From Pseudomonadota bacterium (GTDB taxonomy: Bacteria > Pseudomonadota > Alphaproteobacteria > UBA828): a stretch of DNA of 43,453 nt. Under the pieces are notes generated by a model. That model was not told the origin of the DNA and made no database searches. It worked only from the letters and a program-made list of their open reading frames with translations. The stretch's first letter is position 1; every line of letters starts with the position of its first letter. This document shows positions 9,095 to 19,521 of the stretch, in pieces. The stretch is from contig JAQBTG010000034.1 in NCBI GenBank assembly GCA_027624955.1, positions 1 through 43,453 on the forward strand. Direction: 5' to 3'. Both the position numbers and the translations under genes were made by a program.

Positions 9095-10548
9095 CGACTG
9101 CGGAAAAAGTGGCGGCGCCCCTGTGGAGCGCAGCGCAAGCCGCCCAGGCCACCGGCGGCGAATTGATTGGCGATTGGCGCGCCGACGGCGTTTCCATCGA
9201 TAGCCGCACCCTCGTGCCGGGCGATTTGTTCGTCGCCCTCAAGGGGCCCAATCATGACGGCCACGACCATGTACGCCAGGCACTCGATGCCCGCGCCGCA
9301 GCGGCGATGGTGGAGCGCGCGGCGGATTTCGCCAACGCCCAAGCGCCGCTGTTGATCGTGCCCGACAGCCTCGAGGGACTGACCGCCCTGGCCAGGGCCG
9401 CGCGCGCGCGGAGTACGGCACGTATTGTCGCCGTCACAGGCAGCGTCGGTAAAACCGGCAGTAAAGACCTAATCAGCCGCGCCCTCGCGGTGGCGGGCAG
9501 CGTGTCTCTCAGCGCCGGCAATCTAAACAATTACATCGGCGCGCCGTTGAGCCTGGCGCGCTTACCGGCGGAAGCCGCGTTCGGCGTTTTCGAGCTCGGC
9601 ATGAACCAGCCGGGGGAAATCGCCCCGCTCTCCCGCCTCGCGCGCCCGCATGTCGTGCTGATCACCAATGTTGAGGCGGTCCATACCGAATTTTTCGATC
9701 ATGTCGATGCCGTGGCAGAGGCCAAGGCGGAAATTTTTGCCGGCCTTGAGCCCGGCGCAGTAGCGGTGCTCAACCGCGATAACAGATATTTTGATTTTCT
9801 CGCGGCTCGGGCACGCGCAGCGGGCGCGGCGCGCATCATCGCCTTCGGCTGCGGCGGCGATTCCGAGGCGCGCTTGCTCGCTTGGACGCCTGACCGCGAA
9901 GGTGGGCAGGTTGAGGCGAAAATCTGCGGCGTGCGCTGTTCCTATCGCCTGGCCTTGAGCGGCGAACATTGGGCACTCAATAGTGTGGCGGCCTTGGCGA
10001 CCTCTGTTGCCGCCGGCGCGCCGCTAATTGAGGCAGCCGCCGCCCTTGTCCTGCATCAGCCGACGGCTGGCCGGGGTGCGCGTCATCGCCTCGCCGTGCC
10101 GGGCGGCGAATATGAACTGATCGATGAATCTTATAACGCCAGCCCGGTCGCCGTTGGCGCGGCCATCCGCAGCTTAAAGAACATCCCGCCCGCTCCAGGC
10201 GCACGCCGGATCGTCGTGCTCGGCGACATGCTCGAACTCGGTGCAAACGCGGTCGAAGCCCATGTCGCTCTGGCGCCGGTGTTGCAAGAAGCTGGCGTCG
10301 ACCTCGTCTTTACCGTTGGCCGGCTCATGTCCCATCTCTATGCCGCCTTGCCCAATAGCATGCAGGCAGGCCAGGCAGAGACCTCATCCGATTTGCTGCC
10401 CGCACTCTGCGCAGCGCCTCGGCCGGGCGATGTGGTGCTCATCAAAGGCTCGCTCGGCGTCAAGATGCGGGCTCTGATCGATGCCTTAAAACATGCCGCG
10501 GAAGCAGCCCCCGCAACGGCGCCCGGCGCGGCGCGGATAGCTGGATAG
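9091..10548 (+). CDS. murF: UDP-MurNAc-tripeptide:D-Ala-D-Ala ligase MurF
   Basis: A 485-residue cytoplasmic ligase that attaches D-Ala-D-Ala, made by Ddl, to UDP-MurNAc-tripeptide and completes the pentapeptide. The N-terminal domain has [19 protein letters not shown] (35-53). The P-loop is [11 protein letters not shown] at 116-126, and the [13 protein letters not shown] segment and the [10 protein letters not shown] motif follow. The C-terminal domain carries DESYNASP and [10 protein letters not shown]. The length is slightly above the usual 450-470. It overlaps murE by 4 nt and is followed after 8 nt by mraY. Confidence 0.95.
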   Translation: MTTAEKVAAPLWSAAQAAQATGGELIGDWRADGVSIDSRTLVPGDLFVALKGPNHDGHDHVRQALDARAAAAMVERAADFANAQAPLLIVPDSLEGLTALARAARARSTARIVAVTGSVGKTGSKDLISRALAVAGSVSLSAGNLNNYIGAPLSLARLPAEAAFGVFELGMNQPGEIAPLSRLARPHVVLITNVEAVHTEFFDHVDAVAEAKAEIFAGLEPGAVAVLNRDNRYFDFLAARARAAGAARIIAFGCGGDSEARLLAWTPDREGGQVEAKICGVRCSYRLALSGEHWALNSVAALATSVAAGAPLIEAAAALVLHQPTAGRGARHRLAVPGGEYELIDESYNASPVAVGAAIRSLKNIPPAPGARRIVVLGDMLELGANAVEAHVALAPVLQEAGVDLVFTVGRLMSHLYAALPNSMQAGQAETSSDLLPALCAAPRPGDVVLIKGSLGVKMRALIDALKHAAEAAPATAPGAARIAG

Positions 10549-10556
10549 GAAAACCG

Positions 10557-11645
10557 ATGCTCTATAATCTCCTGTTCCCGCTTTCCGATTCTGTTGGCAT
10601 CTTCAATGTATTTCAGTATCTGACGTTTCGCGCCGGCGCCGCGATCGTCACCGCGATATTGGTGAGTTTTCTGGTCGGTCCGATGTTGATTCGGACTCTC
10701 CGCGCCCGTCAGGGCGGCGGCCAGCCAATCCGCGAGGACGGACCGGAATCCCATCTCAAGACCAAACAAGGTACGCCCACAATGGGTGGCTTTCTCATTC
10801 TTCTCGGTGTTCTTTCCGGCACTTTGCTCTGGGCCGATCTCACCAATTCCTATGTTTGGGTTATCCTCTTTGTCACCGTCGGCTTCGGTGCGGTCGGTTT
10901 CGTCGATGATTTTATCAAGGTGCGCAACCGCTCAAGCCGGGGGTTCCCGACCAAAATAAAGTTTGTCGTCGAAATCGCTCTCGCCGTGGCGGCCGGCATC
11001 TGGATCACTTCGATCTCTGACGATTCGCTGTCGCACGGCCTGGCGCTCCCTTTTGTGAAGACCGTGCTCGTCGATCTCGGTTGGTTCTTCCTGCCGTTCG
11101 CCGCCTTGGTCATGGTCGGCGCGTCCAATTCGGTAAATCTTACCGACGGGTTAGACGGCTTGGCGATCGTGCCAATCATGATTGCTGCGATCAGCTTTGC
11201 GTTGATCTGCTATGTGGTCGGCAACTCTGTCTTCAGCGGATATCTGCAAGTTCATTATGTTGCCGGAGTCGGCGAGCTAGCGGTGTTTTGCGCCGCGATG
11301 GTCGGCGCCGGGCTCGGATTTCTGTGGTTCAACGCCCCACCCGCCATGGTCTTCATGGGCGATACCGGCTCTCTCTCCTTGGGCGCCGCGCTCGGCGCGG
11401 TGGCGGTCATGACCAAGCATGAATTGGTTCTGGTAATCGTCGGCGGTTTGTTCGTGCTGGAGACCATTTCGGTCATCGTCCAGGTGGCGTCGTTCAAGCT
11501 GACCGGTAACCGAGTGTTTCAAATGGCCCCTCTCCATCACCATTATGAAAAAAAGGGCTACGCCGAATCCACCATCGTCATCCGTTTTTGGATCATCGCC
11601 GTGATCCTGGCGCTCGCCGGCTTGGCGACGCTCAAATTGAGGTGA
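10557..11645 (+). CDS. mraY: Phospho-N-acetylmuramoyl-pentapeptide transferase MraY
   Basis: A 362-residue integral inner-membrane enzyme that transfers phospho-MurNAc-pentapeptide from UDP to undecaprenyl phosphate, making lipid I. About ten membrane helices are evident. Conserved signatures are KQGTPTMGG near residue 72, the acidic VDDFIK motif, [30 protein letters not shown] and the [11 protein letters not shown] segment near the C-terminus. GATAGGA before the ATG serves as the ribosome site and partly overlaps the murF stop. murD follows after 4 nt. Confidence 0.96.
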   Translation: MLYNLLFPLSDSVGIFNVFQYLTFRAGAAIVTAILVSFLVGPMLIRTLRARQGGGQPIREDGPESHLKTKQGTPTMGGFLILLGVLSGTLLWADLTNSYVWVILFVTVGFGAVGFVDDFIKVRNRSSRGFPTKIKFVVEIALAVAAGIWITSISDDSLSHGLALPFVKTVLVDLGWFFLPFAALVMVGASNSVNLTDGLDGLAIVPIMIAAISFALICYVVGNSVFSGYLQVHYVAGVGELAVFCAAMVGAGLGFLWFNAPPAMVFMGDTGSLSLGAALGAVAVMTKHELVLVIVGGLFVLETISVIVQVASFKLTGNRVFQMAPLHHHYEKKGYAESTIVIRFWIIAVILALAGLATLKLR

Positions 11646-11649
11646 CCGG

Positions 11650-13035
11650 ATGATAGTAGGCACATCGCATTTCGACGGCAGCGTCGCGATTCTCGGTCTC
11701 GCCCGAAGCGGCATGGCGACGGCTCGTGCGCTGATGGCGGGCGGCAACCAGGTCCTCGCCTGGGACGATTCGCCGGAACGCGTGGCCGCGGCAGCGCGGG
11801 CCGGCATCCCGATTCGAAAAGGCCCCGACTTCGATTGGCGCGGCATCGCCGCGCTGGTGCCGAGCCCCGGCATCCCGCTCAACCATCCGGCGATTGTCGC
11901 GGCCCGGGTTGCGGGCGTCGATATTCTCGGCGATGTCGAAATTCTATGGCGCGCCATGGCGGAGCGTCGATTTGTCGGCATCACCGGCACCAACGGCAAA
12001 TCTACCACCACCGCATTGATCGGCCACATCCTTGAGCATGCCCGTCAAACCGCTCAGATAGGCGGCAATCTCGGAACACCGGCGCTGAGCCTGGACGCAC
12101 TATGGGCGGAAGGAACTTACGTGCTGGAAATGTCGTCCTTCCAGCTCGATTTAACTCCCACCATGTCGTTCGACATCGCTGTTCTTCTCAACATCACGCC
12201 GGATCATCTCGACCGCCACGGCAGCATGAACGCGTACATCGCCGCCAAGAATAATATCTTCCGGCCGGGTAGATTGAAAACTGCGGTGGTCGGCATCGAC
12301 GGGCCGGATACGCTTCGCATTTATAAAGAGCTGTGTCTGCGCGATGACCTTAACGTTATACCCGTGGCCACCGGCCGGCGGTTGTTGGACGGGGTCGCGA
12401 CCAATGGTGGCCTGCTGGAGGATCACGGACGCGCAATTTGTGACTTGGAAGCCGCGATAGCTCTGCCCGGCCAGCACAATTGGCAGAATGCCGCCGCCGC
12501 CTATGCCGCCACGCGCGCCCTTGGCGTCGATCCCGAAACTATCGCCCGCGCGATACTCAATTTCCCCGGCCTGGCGCACCGGATGGAACATATTGCCGCC
12601 ATCGACGGCGTCCAGTTCATCAATGACAGCAAAGCGACGAACGGCGAAGCTGCGGCTCGTGCACTGGCCTGCTTCAACCCAATTTACTGGATTGCCGGGG
12701 GGCGCGCCAAATCGGATGGGCTGCGTGCGGCGCAGCCCCATTTTCAGCGCGTCGCGCATGCCTTTTTGATCGGTGAGGCCGAACAAACCCTGGCCGCCGA
12801 ACTCGACGGGCGCGTTGACTATAGTTTGTGCGGAACCCTGGACAATGCGCTCGATGCGGCGGCAGCACAGGCCCGCGTCGACGGCCGGCCAGGTGCGGTT
12901 GTCCTATTTTCGCCGGCCTGTGCGTCGTTCGACCAATACACCGATTTCGAAGCTCGCGGCGAAGCGTTCCGCGAACGCGTCTGTATTTTGGAACAGCGCC
13001 AGTCCGAACAGGCGCTGCGGGTCTGTGCCGGATGA
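11650..13035 (+). CDS. murD: UDP-MurNAc-L-alanine:D-glutamate ligase MurD
   Basis: A 461-residue cytoplasmic ligase that adds D-glutamate to UDP-MurNAc-L-Ala. The N-terminal Rossmann-like domain has ILGLARSGMATARAL (14-28), the central P-loop is GTNGKST at 113-119, and ITPDHLDRHGSM and NDSKATNGEA follow. The C-terminal domain contains LFSPACASFDQYTDFEARGE, the typical MurD ending. It starts 4 nt after mraY and ends in an ATGA overlap with ftsW. Confidence 0.95.
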   Translation: MIVGTSHFDGSVAILGLARSGMATARALMAGGNQVLAWDDSPERVAAAARAGIPIRKGPDFDWRGIAALVPSPGIPLNHPAIVAARVAGVDILGDVEILWRAMAERRFVGITGTNGKSTTTALIGHILEHARQTAQIGGNLGTPALSLDALWAEGTYVLEMSSFQLDLTPTMSFDIAVLLNITPDHLDRHGSMNAYIAAKNNIFRPGRLKTAVVGIDGPDTLRIYKELCLRDDLNVIPVATGRRLLDGVATNGGLLEDHGRAICDLEAAIALPGQHNWQNAAAAYAATRALGVDPETIARAILNFPGLAHRMEHIAAIDGVQFINDSKATNGEAAARALACFNPIYWIAGGRAKSDGLRAAQPHFQRVAHAFLIGEAEQTLAAELDGRVDYSLCGTLDNALDAAAAQARVDGRPGAVVLFSPACASFDQYTDFEARGEAFRERVCILEQRQSEQALRVCAG

Positions 13036-14159
13036 CCAGCTTTTCGCGCACCGATGCTTCGATTCTGGGCCGTTGGTGGTGGACCCTGGATCGCTGGGCG
13101 TTATTGGTCCTCACGCTGTTGTTTGCGGTCGGCGCCATTCTAACGGTCGCGGCCAGCCCCGGCGCCGCCGCGCGCATCGGATTGGAGCCGTTCTATTTCG
13201 TCCGTCATCAATTCGCGTTCATGGTCCCGGCGCTGCTGATCCTGTTGGCGGTTTCCATGTTGTCGCCGCGCGGCGTGCGGCGCATGGCGGTTGTGGTTTT
13301 GGGCGCCGGCGTCATCCTCGTCGCGGCGACCAATTTTTCCGGGATCGAGATCAAGGGCGCCAGTCGCTGGCTCTCGCTCGGCGGCTTCAAGTTTCAGCCG
13401 TCCGAATTCGTGAAACCCTGCTTTGCCGTTGTCGCCGCCTGGATGTTCGCCGAATATCGCCAGTCGGAAAATTTCCCGGGACGCGCCATTGCCAGCGTGC
13501 TGCTGCTGATCATCGTCGCGCTGTTGCTGCTGCAACCCGATTTCGGCATGACCGTCACCGTGATCGCCGTCTGGTTCGTGCAATTTTTCCTCGCCGGTTT
13601 GTCGCTGTGGTGGGTCGGGTTGTCACTGGCGTTAACGCTCGGACTGGTGACGGCGGCGTACAGCATCTTCCCCCATGTAGCCAAACGCATCGATCTTTTC
13701 ATCGATCCCCTGTCAGGCGATTCCTATCAGGTGACGACCTCTCTCAAAGCCTTCCAGCAGGGCGGCCTGTTGGGCAAGGGCCCCGGCGAAGGCGTCGTCA
13801 AAGGATATCTGCCGGACGCCCACACCGATTTCATATTTGCCGTCGCGGCCGAGGAATTCGGCGTGCTCGCGGCGCTGGCCATCGTCGGCCTGTTCTCCTT
13901 CATCGTCTTGCGCGGTCTCACCCGGGTGGTGCGCGAGGTCGATTTGTTTGTCTTGCTGGCGGTTGCCGGATTGCTCACCCAGTTTGGCCTGCAGGCGCTC
14001 ATCAACATGGGCGTCACCGTGCAATTGCTGCCGGCCAAGGGGATGACACTGCCCTTTGTCAGCTATGGCGGCTCTTCTCTAATCGCCAGCGCTCTCGGTA
14101 TGGGCATGGTGCTGGCGCTTACCCGGAGCGGCTATCGCGACAAGGTTTCGTCGGCATGA
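13032..14159 (+). CDS. ftsW: Septal peptidoglycan glycosyltransferase FtsW
   Basis: A 375-residue SEDS-family membrane protein that polymerises lipid II into glycan strands at the septum with FtsI. Around ten membrane helices are seen. Family motifs include WLSLGGFKFQPSEFVK, LLQPDFGMT, the loop SGDSYQVTTSLKAFQQGGLLGKGPGEG (a 27-residue loop given here by its span, about residues 228-257), FIFAVAAEEFG and LPFVSYGGSS. The reading frame is open upstream to 12828, inside murD, but the ATG at 13032 makes the ATGA overlap with murD and gives the expected short cytoplasmic N-terminus. It also overlaps murG by 4 nt. Confidence 0.95.
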   Translation: MTSFSRTDASILGRWWWTLDRWALLVLTLLFAVGAILTVAASPGAAARIGLEPFYFVRHQFAFMVPALLILLAVSMLSPRGVRRMAVVVLGAGVILVAATNFSGIEIKGASRWLSLGGFKFQPSEFVKPCFAVVAAWMFAEYRQSENFPGRAIASVLLLIIVALLLLQPDFGMTVTVIAVWFVQFFLAGLSLWWVGLSLALTLGLVTAAYSIFPHVAKRIDLFIDPLSGDSYQVTTSLKAFQQGGLLGKGPGEGVVKGYLPDAHTDFIFAVAAEEFGVLAALAIVGLFSFIVLRGLTRVVREVDLFVLLAVAGLLTQFGLQALINMGVTVQLLPAKGMTLPFVSYGGSSLIASALGMGMVLALTRSGYRDKVSSA

Positions 14160-15304
14160 GCATGCCCGCGCCCCAAGCACCGATCGTGCTGGCTGCCGGC
14201 GGCACCGGCGGGCATGTGTTCCCGGCGCAAGCCGTCGCCCTGGAACTTAAAGCGCGCGGCCGCCGCCTGGTTCTCATCACCGACCGTCGCGGCGTCGGTT
14301 TTGGCGGCGCCTTGGCGGATATCGAAAGCCATCATATTTCCGCCGGCACGCCGCTTGCGCGCGGTCTGATCGCGCGCGGCCTCGGCATCGTCAAACTACT
14401 GTTGGGTGTGCGCGAGGCGACCCGTCTGCTGCGCCGCCTCCAGCCCGTCGCCGTCATTGGCTTCGGCGGCTATCCCTCGGTGCCAACCATGATTGCCGCC
14501 GGCCGTATCCATGTGGCAACCGCCATTCACGAGCAGAACGCCGTGCTCGGGCGGGCCAATAGGCTGCTGGCATCGCGCGTGCTGCGCATCGCAACTTCTT
14601 TCGAGCAAACCAGCGGCATTGCTAACGTCAACCGGGTCAAAGTTACGATGACCGGCAACCCGGTCCGTCACGCCATCGCCCAACTGGCTACCGGCGCATA
14701 TCCGATTCCGGATCGGGACGGCCCGCTTCGCCTTCTCATCATCGGTGGCAGTCAGGGTGCCCGCGTGTTTGCCGAGCTGGTACCAGCCGCCCTTGCCTTA
14801 CTGCCGCCGCAAATCCGCGCGCGTCTCAACATCATCCAGCAGTGCCGTCCTGAGGATGTGCAACGCGTGAACGCGCGCCATGCTGCGGACGGAATCCAAG
14901 CTGAGTGCGCGGCATTCTTCGATGATTTGCCGGCCCGCCTGCAAAGCGCCCATTTGGTCATCTGCCGCGCCGGTGCTTCAACAGTAGCCGAACTCGCGGC
15001 GGCGGGCAGGCCGGCCATTCTCGTGCCGTTCCCGTACGCCACCGACGACCATCAAAGCGCCAATGCGCGCGCGCTCGAATCAGCCGGCGGCGCCATTCTG
15101 TTAGCCGAATCGGAGGCGACTGCCGGACGCTTGGCAGAATGTTTAAATGGATTTCTTGCCTCTCCGGAAGCCCTGACACAGGCCGCCCGTGCCGCGCTCA
15201 GCATCGGCCGGCCGGCCGCCGGCCAGGCGCTGGCTGACCTTGTCGAAAGTCTGATTGCGGCCAATGGCAATCCGCATCGGACGATCGGGAGGAAAGCTGC
15301 ATGA
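14156..15304 (+). CDS. murG: Lipid II synthase MurG (N-acetylglucosaminyltransferase)
   Basis: A 382-residue membrane-associated GT-B glycosyltransferase that adds GlcNAc to lipid I to make lipid II at the inner face of the inner membrane. The N-terminal glycine loop GGTGGH is at 15-20, with GFGGYPSVP near 103 and [11 protein letters not shown] near 125. The C-terminal UDP-GlcNAc site has GGSQGAR and [22 protein letters not shown]-type sequence near 265-285. The frame is open far upstream to 12773 through ftsW, but this is a high-GC shadow: the ATG at 14156 begins the MurG homology and forms an ATGA overlap with ftsW. A second ATG two codons later is an alternative. The gene ends in an ATGA overlap with murC. 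Confidence 0.95.
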   Translation: MSMPAPQAPIVLAAGGTGGHVFPAQAVALELKARGRRLVLITDRRGVGFGGALADIESHHISAGTPLARGLIARGLGIVKLLLGVREATRLLRRLQPVAVIGFGGYPSVPTMIAAGRIHVATAIHEQNAVLGRANRLLASRVLRIATSFEQTSGIANVNRVKVTMTGNPVRHAIAQLATGAYPIPDRDGPLRLLIIGGSQGARVFAELVPAALALLPPQIRARLNIIQQCRPEDVQRVNARHAADGIQAECAAFFDDLPARLQSAHLVICRAGASTVAELAAAGRPAILVPFPYATDDHQSANARALESAGGAILLAESEATAGRLAECLNGFLASPEALTQAARAALSIGRPAAGQALADLVESLIAANGNPHRTIGRKAA

Positions 15305-16758
15305 AGGCGCTGCCCCTCTCCATCGGCACCATTCATTTCGTCGGCATTGGCGGCATCGGCATGAGTGGCATTGCTGAGGTGATGCACAATCTCGGCTACA
15401 CCGTGCAGGGCAGCGATCTGTCGGAGAACGCCAATGTTCGCCGCCTCCGGGCGCTCGGCGTCAACGTTACAATTGGCCATGACCCAGTGGCCCTAGGGAA
15501 CGCCCAAGTGGTGGTGATTTCCTCCGCCGTCAAACAGGAGAATGTCGAGGCGACGGCAGCGCGGCAACGTTTCATTCCGGTGGTGCGTCGCGCCGAAATG
15601 CTAGCCGAACTGATGCGCCTCAAATGGTCCGTTGCGGTTGCCGGAACGCATGGCAAGACCACGACCACATCGATGGTCGCTGCGGTGCTCGATAGCGCTG
15701 GTCTCGACCCGACGGTGATCAATGGCGGAATCATCAATGCCTACGGCACCAACGCGCGGCTTGGCGCCGGTGATTGGATGGTCGTCGAGGCCGATGAGTC
15801 CGATGGCAGCTTTGTCAAATTGCCCGCCACCGTCGCCGTGGTGACCAATATCGACCCCGAACATATGGAATTTTATGGCGATTTCGACGCCGTACGCGAC
15901 GCTTATCGCACCTTTCTGGAGAATCTTCCGTTCTATGGTTTTGCCGCTCTCTGTCTGGACCACCCGGAAGTGCAGGCGCTGGTCGGGCGCGTTTCGGACC
16001 GCCGCATTATCACGTACGGCATGAGCCCACAGGCCGAGATTCGCGCATTTGACGTGCGCTCGGACGCGCTCGGCTCGGTGTTTGATGTCGACATCTCGGA
16101 TCGCCAAAGTGGCGCCCGCCACACGCTCGAAAATCTACGCCTGCCGATGCTGGGCGCGCACAATGTGCAAAATGCGCTGGCCGCCATCGCCATCGCCCGC
16201 GAGATGAAGCTTCCGGAGCAAACCATTCGCGCCGCGCTCAGCGGGTTCGAAGGCGTCAAGCGACGCTTCACCAAGACCGGCGTCATTGACGGCATCACCA
16301 TCATCGACGATTACGGCCACCATCCGGTGGAGATTTCGGCCGTGCTCAAATCGGCGCGCGATGCCTATGCCGGGCGGATCATCGCGGTGGTGCAGCCCCA
16401 TCGCTATACCCGCCTCCGCGATCTATTCGAAGATTTTTGCTCATGCTTCAACGATGCCGACGCGGTGATCGTGGCGCCGGTTCATGCCGCCGGGGAAGCG
16501 CCGATAGAAGGTTATGACCGCGACAGCCTGGTCGACGGTCTGCGCACGCGCGGCCATCGCCAGGTCACGGCACTCGAGGCGCCCGAGCAGTTGGCCGGTA
16601 TTATCGGCACGCTGGCGGCGCCCGGTGACCTTGTGGTTTTCCTCGGCGCCGGTACCGTTACCAATTGGGCGAATGCCCTGCCCGAGGAACTTACCGCCTG
16701 GCGCAAAGCGGCTGTGCGGCCCGCCCATGCCCATCGCACAGGCGGGGGAGCGCCATGA
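15301..16758 (+). CDS. murC: UDP-N-acetylmuramate:L-alanine ligase MurC
   Basis: A 485-residue cytoplasmic ligase that adds L-alanine to UDP-MurNAc, the first stem-peptide step. The N-terminal nucleotide fold has [17 protein letters not shown] (11-27), the P-loop is [10 protein letters not shown] at 115-124, and the metal-binding EADESDGSF motif and NIDPEHME follow. The C-terminal domain has [10 protein letters not shown] and QPHRYTR. The length is typical. ATGA overlaps link it to murG and murB on either side. Confidence 0.96.
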   Translation: MKALPLSIGTIHFVGIGGIGMSGIAEVMHNLGYTVQGSDLSENANVRRLRALGVNVTIGHDPVALGNAQVVVISSAVKQENVEATAARQRFIPVVRRAEMLAELMRLKWSVAVAGTHGKTTTTSMVAAVLDSAGLDPTVINGGIINAYGTNARLGAGDWMVVEADESDGSFVKLPATVAVVTNIDPEHMEFYGDFDAVRDAYRTFLENLPFYGFAALCLDHPEVQALVGRVSDRRIITYGMSPQAEIRAFDVRSDALGSVFDVDISDRQSGARHTLENLRLPMLGAHNVQNALAAIAIAREMKLPEQTIRAALSGFEGVKRRFTKTGVIDGITIIDDYGHHPVEISAVLKSARDAYAGRIIAVVQPHRYTRLRDLFEDFCSCFNDADAVIVAPVHAAGEAPIEGYDRDSLVDGLRTRGHRQVTALEAPEQLAGIIGTLAAPGDLVVFLGAGTVTNWANALPEELTAWRKAAVRPAHAHRTGGGAP

Positions 16759-17726
16759 TGGCAGCCGCACATCATAGTCTTCTCCAACGCCTGCCCAGAG
16801 TCGCCGGCGACTACATAGAAAATGCTGCGCTTGCGCCGGTGACCTGGTTCCGTGTCGGCGGCCCGGCGGAAATATTGTTCCGCCCAGCGGACGTCGAGGA
16901 TTTGGCACGCTTTCTCACCGCCAAGCCGAGCGATATTCCGGTGACCCTGTTTGGCTCCGGCTCCAACATCTTGGTGCGCGACGGCGGCATTCCCGGTGTT
17001 GTGATCCGTCTCGGCAGCGCCTTCCGCGAGTGCCGCGTCGAGTGGCGCCAGGACAGTGCGTTGGTGCATGTCGGCGCCGGCGCCATCGATATCAGTGTGG
17101 CGCGATTTTGCCGCGATTCAGGCATTGCCGGTCTCGAATTCCTGGTCGGCGTCCCAGGAACCATCGGGGGTGCGCTGCGGATGAATGCCGGCGCTTATGG
17201 TCAGGAGATGGCGGATGTGATCGTGGCGGCCGACGCCCTCGATGCCGGCGGTACTCGCCAGCACCTGACACTCAGCGATTTGGACTATTCCTACCGCCAT
17301 TCGGCAGCGCCGGAAGATTTGATTTTTGTCTCCGCTACGATGCGCGGCAAGCGCGGCGCATCGCCGGAAATCGCCGCGCGCATCGCAGAAATCGAAACCA
17401 GCCGCGAAGACAGCCAACCACTTCGCACCCGCACCGGCGGCAGCACCTTCGTCAATCCACCGGGCGAAAAGGCGTGGCAGCTTATCGACCGCGCCGGCTG
17501 CCGTAGCCTCAAACGTGGCGGTGCCATGGTGTCGGAAAAACATTGCAACTTCCTGATTAACACCGGCGGCGCCAGCGCTGCCGACATCGAAGGTCTCGGC
17601 GAAGAAATCCGCCGCCGAGTTAAGCAGCAAAGCGGGATCACGCTGGAATGGGAAATCCGTCGCGTCGGCCGCCACGCAACTGGCCAAACTGCCGTGGCCG
17701 ACGGGCGCGACGGTGGCGCGTCATGA
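16755..17726 (+). CDS. murB: UDP-N-acetylenolpyruvoylglucosamine reductase MurB
   Basis: A 323-residue cytoplasmic flavoenzyme that reduces UDP-GlcNAc-enolpyruvate to UDP-MurNAc with NADPH. The FAD-binding segments are [11 protein letters not shown] (66-76) and [18 protein letters not shown] (132-149). The catalytic serine is probably S230 in GGSTFVNP and the catalytic glutamate E300 near LEWEI. The frame is open to 16665, but the ATG at 16755 makes the ATGA overlap with murC; a second ATG follows directly. It ends in an ATGA overlap with ddl. Confidence 0.94.
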   Translation: MMAAAHHSLLQRLPRVAGDYIENAALAPVTWFRVGGPAEILFRPADVEDLARFLTAKPSDIPVTLFGSGSNILVRDGGIPGVVIRLGSAFRECRVEWRQDSALVHVGAGAIDISVARFCRDSGIAGLEFLVGVPGTIGGALRMNAGAYGQEMADVIVAADALDAGGTRQHLTLSDLDYSYRHSAAPEDLIFVSATMRGKRGASPEIAARIAEIETSREDSQPLRTRTGGSTFVNPPGEKAWQLIDRAGCRSLKRGGAMVSEKHCNFLINTGGASAADIEGLGEEIRRRVKQQSGITLEWEIRRVGRHATGQTAVADGRDGGAS

Positions 17727-18637
17727 GCCAGCATATCGCGGTAATCATGGGCGGCCCCTCGGTCGAACGCGAAGTCTCGCTGGTATCGGGCAGCGCCGTC
17801 GAGCACGCCCTGATCGAGCTCGGCTACCGGGTCACGACGATCGATGCCGACCGCACGCTGCCAGCCAAAATTTTAGAATGCAAACCAGATGTCGCGTTCA
17901 ATGCCTTGCATGGCCGCCTCGGCGAGGATGGCTGCGTCCAGGGCTTGCTGGAAGTTCTCGGCATCCCTTACACCCATTCGGGTGTGCTGGCTTCGGCCTT
18001 GGCAATGAACAAGCCCGTCGCAAAGAAGCTATTTGCCGATGCCGGGCTGACCTGCCCGGAAGGCCGGGTGATGAACTTCAAGGCGGTGATGGCGGGCGAA
18101 GGGCTGGCGCCGCCCTATGTGATCAAGCCGCTCAACGAAGGCTCCAGTGTCGGCGTCTATATCGTCTTGAATGGCGACAACCATCGACGCCTCGAGGACG
18201 AACCCTGGCCGTTCGGCGATGATGTGCTTGTAGAAAAATACATTCCCGGCCGCGAAATCCAGGTTGCCGTGATGGGCGAACGCGCGCTTGGCGCCATCGA
18301 AATCCGACCGCGCGGCCGCTTCTACGATTATCAGACCAAATACACGCAAGGAAAGGCCGAGCATTTCATGCCGGCGCCGATCCATCCCAACTCTTATACC
18401 GAGGCGCTCGATATCGCACTTTGCGCGCACCGCACTTTAGGCTGCCGCGGCGTCAGCCGGGCGGATTTGCGGTATGACGATGAGGCCGGCGAACCGGGCA
18501 CATTCTACCTGCTCGAAATCAATACCCAGCCAGGCATGACGCCGCTCTCATTGGTGCCTGAAATTGCCGCCGACTCCGGCATGACTTTCTCTGATTTGGT
18601 TGCCTGGATGGTGGAGAACGCTTCATGCGACAACTGA
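17723..18637 (+). CDS. ddl: D-alanine:D-alanine ligase Ddl
   Basis: A 304-residue cytoplasmic ATP-grasp ligase that joins two D-alanines for use by MurF. The N-terminal domain has GGPSVEREVSL (10-20), where the glutamate binds substrate. The ATP-grasp core includes YVIKPLNEGSSVGVYIV and VEKYIPGREIQVAV. The metal- and substrate-binding end is YLLEINTQPGMTPLSLVP. Cluster position corresponds to DdlB. The upstream extension of the frame to 17648 lies inside murB; the ATG at 17723 gives the ATGA overlap. It overlaps ftsQ by 13 nt. Confidence 0.95.
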   Translation: MSQHIAVIMGGPSVEREVSLVSGSAVEHALIELGYRVTTIDADRTLPAKILECKPDVAFNALHGRLGEDGCVQGLLEVLGIPYTHSGVLASALAMNKPVAKKLFADAGLTCPEGRVMNFKAVMAGEGLAPPYVIKPLNEGSSVGVYIVLNGDNHRRLEDEPWPFGDDVLVEKYIPGREIQVAVMGERALGAIEIRPRGRFYDYQTKYTQGKAEHFMPAPIHPNSYTEALDIALCAHRTLGCRGVSRADLRYDDEAGEPGTFYLLEINTQPGMTPLSLVPEIAADSGMTFSDLVAWMVENASCDN

Positions 18638-19497
18638 GTTTCAATGATCGTCTGGCGCCACAGCGTGCCGGCGCCGCCAGCCGGCCGGGCGGGCGCCCTC
18701 GGATACGCACTAGTTGGCTCAGGCTATTGCGCCGCCGCGCGCGCCTACTTGGCGTGTTGGCAGCCGGTGTCGCCGTCCTCTCCACGGCAAGTTGGTGGCT
18801 GGTTCAGCCTGGCAATGCGGCAGAGCTCGGCGCCAGTGTTCGGCACGCGTTCATGAGCACCACCGCCGGTATCGGCATGACGGTCGAGAATGTCTACAGC
18901 ACCGGCCACCGCGAAGCTGATCCGGCAGTGATATTGGCCGCACTCGAAATCAAGCGCGGCGATCCGATTCTCGCCTTTGCGCCCGAGCGCGCGCGCACCC
19001 GCCTCCTTGCCCTTGATTGGGTCGAAAGCGCCACCATCGAGCGCCGCCTGCCCGACACCATCCGCATCCAGATCGTCGAGCGGCAGGCTTTCGCGCTGTG
19101 GCAGCACGAGCAACGCCTTCAAATAGTCGATCGCAAGGGCAGCATCATCAATTCCGAAGATGTCCCAAGATTCGGCCATCTACCGCTGATCGTCGGCAGC
19201 GGCGCACCACATCACGCGCCGGCCTTGTTCGACACCATGAGCAGCGCGCCCACCATATTGCGCGGCCTGGTCTCCGCTGTGCGGGTCGGGTCGCGGCGCT
19301 GGGATTTACATTTCGAAAGCGGACTGACCGTGCACCTTCCCGAATCCGGCGCGGCCCAAGCGTGGCAAAGATTGGTACGTCTGCTCGGCACCTACGACAC
19401 GCAAGAAGAACGCATCGTCTCCATCGATCTCCGCTTGCCCGACCGAGTCGTCCTCGGCAAGCGGCCTGAAGAGACAATCGACGGCAGTTCGACATGA
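18625..19497 (+). CDS. ftsQ: Cell division protein FtsQ
   Basis: A 290-residue bitopic inner-membrane protein that bridges early and late divisome proteins and binds FtsL/FtsB in the family. It has a basic cytoplasmic tail (about 1-40), a membrane helix (about 41-60), a POTRA domain (about 88-160, with NVYSTGH and the WVESATIERRLPDTI motif) and a C-terminal beta domain. The length and layout are typical. The start overlaps ddl by 13 nt. The TGA stop overlaps an ATG (19494-19497) that would be the expected position of the ftsA start but leads to a stop after seven codons. Confidence 0.92.
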   Translation: MRQLSFNDRLAPQRAGAASRPGGRPRIRTSWLRLLRRRARLLGVLAAGVAVLSTASWWLVQPGNAAELGASVRHAFMSTTAGIGMTVENVYSTGHREADPAVILAALEIKRGDPILAFAPERARTRLLALDWVESATIERRLPDTIRIQIVERQAFALWQHEQRLQIVDRKGSIINSEDVPRFGHLPLIVGSGAPHHAPALFDTMSSAPTILRGLVSAVRVGSRRWDLHFESGLTVHLPESGAAQAWQRLVRLLGTYDTQEERIVSIDLRLPDRVVLGKRPEETIDGSST

Positions 19498-19521
19498 CCA
19501 AATTAGAAGGAAACTGATATC

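Noticed and set aside
12773-14155. Long open frame continuous with murG, running through the end of murD and all of ftsW
   Set aside because: It is the out-of-frame shadow of ftsW in GC-rich DNA: its residues are Arg/Pro/His-rich with no family resemblance, while the other frame encodes clear MurD and FtsW. MurG homology begins only at 14156.
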